Positions 7,087 through 7,149 of a DNA stretch of 7,149 nucleotides are shown here, one piece after another. Position numbers and translations under genes: made by a program. Each line of letters opens with the position of its first letter. Positions within the stretch are counted from its first letter, which is position 1. Source of the DNA: Crocinitomicaceae bacterium (GTDB taxonomy: Bacteria > Bacteroidota > Bacteroidia > Flavobacteriales_D > Crocinitomicaceae); the NCBI GenBank assembly GCA_027084145.1, contig JALWLM010000137.1, positions 1 to 7,149 on the forward strand, given 5' to 3'. The notes under the pieces are model-generated. The model ran no database searches. It was given only the letters and a program-made list of their open reading frames with translations, and was not told the origin of the DNA.

Positions 7087-7116
7087 TAAAATTATATGAG
7101 ATCATTAATCATCAAA
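7087..7116 (-). promoter_or_regulatory. Candidate Bacteroidota-type promoter for the small membrane protein
   Basis: Read on the - strand, TTTG (7116-7113) is followed after 18 bases by TAATTTTA (7094-7087). The Bacteroidota consensus is a -33 TTTG/TTG and a -7 TAnnTTTG separated by roughly 17-23 bases. Here the -33 element is exact and the -7 element differs only in its last base. Transcription would begin near 7080, giving a leader of about 50 bases before the ATG at 7027. A TATAAT hexamer overlaps the same site. The A+T-rich background makes chance matches possible. Confidence 0.4.
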
Positions 7117-7149
7117 TGCAGACTTTTAAGTAAAATCATACTCCTGAAA

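Noticed and set aside
7128..7149. Tail of a - strand gene entering from the right edge.
   Set aside because: One reverse frame is open from the edge for only seven codons before a stop and another for about eighteen. This is too short to call.

Overview
The window is A+T-rich DNA (about one third G+C by eye) with short gene spacings, start/stop overlaps, A-rich leaders in place of strong Shine-Dalgarno sites, and a lipoprotein and kinase style typical of Bacteroidota. The lack of strong Shine-Dalgarno sites, the DUF6438-type lipoprotein and the large multi-membrane histidine kinase all point to the class Flavobacteriia. I cannot name the genus from sequence alone.

Layout: five genes on the + strand fill positions 82-6782 almost without gaps and look like one operon. 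They are a small DUF6438-type lipoprotein (82-603), an unrecognised exported protein of 410 residues (600-1832), a uridine-kinase-family nucleoside kinase (1829-2455), a 1210-residue membrane sensor histidine kinase (2458-6090) and an OmpR-family response regulator (6096-6782). The first three are joined by 4-base ATGA overlaps. The kinase starts with GTG two bases after the preceding stop, and the regulator starts five bases after the kinase stop. A convergent - strand gene (6806-7027) encodes a 73-residue three-helix membrane protein of the SemiSWEET/YgjV type. Its likely promoter, of Bacteroidota type, lies at 7087-7116. The window edges (1-81 and 7028-7149) hold no gene I can support.

How it may work together: the histidine kinase and regulator form an orthodox two-component pair with all catalytic and phospho-acceptor residues present. 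The input half is unusual: about 12 membrane helices separate three extracytoplasmic segments before a HAMP linker and an NtrY-like kinase core. The two exported proteins encoded first could be envelope partners or outputs of this sensor, but only gene order supports that. The nucleoside kinase keeps its P-loop and catalytic Asp but has Pro where the family's base-contacting His normally sits, so its substrate is open. Nothing here is a mobile element, CRISPR array or RNA gene. The strongest leads are the kinase's sensory architecture, the divergent nucleoside kinase cotranscribed with it, and the unassigned 410-residue exported protein.
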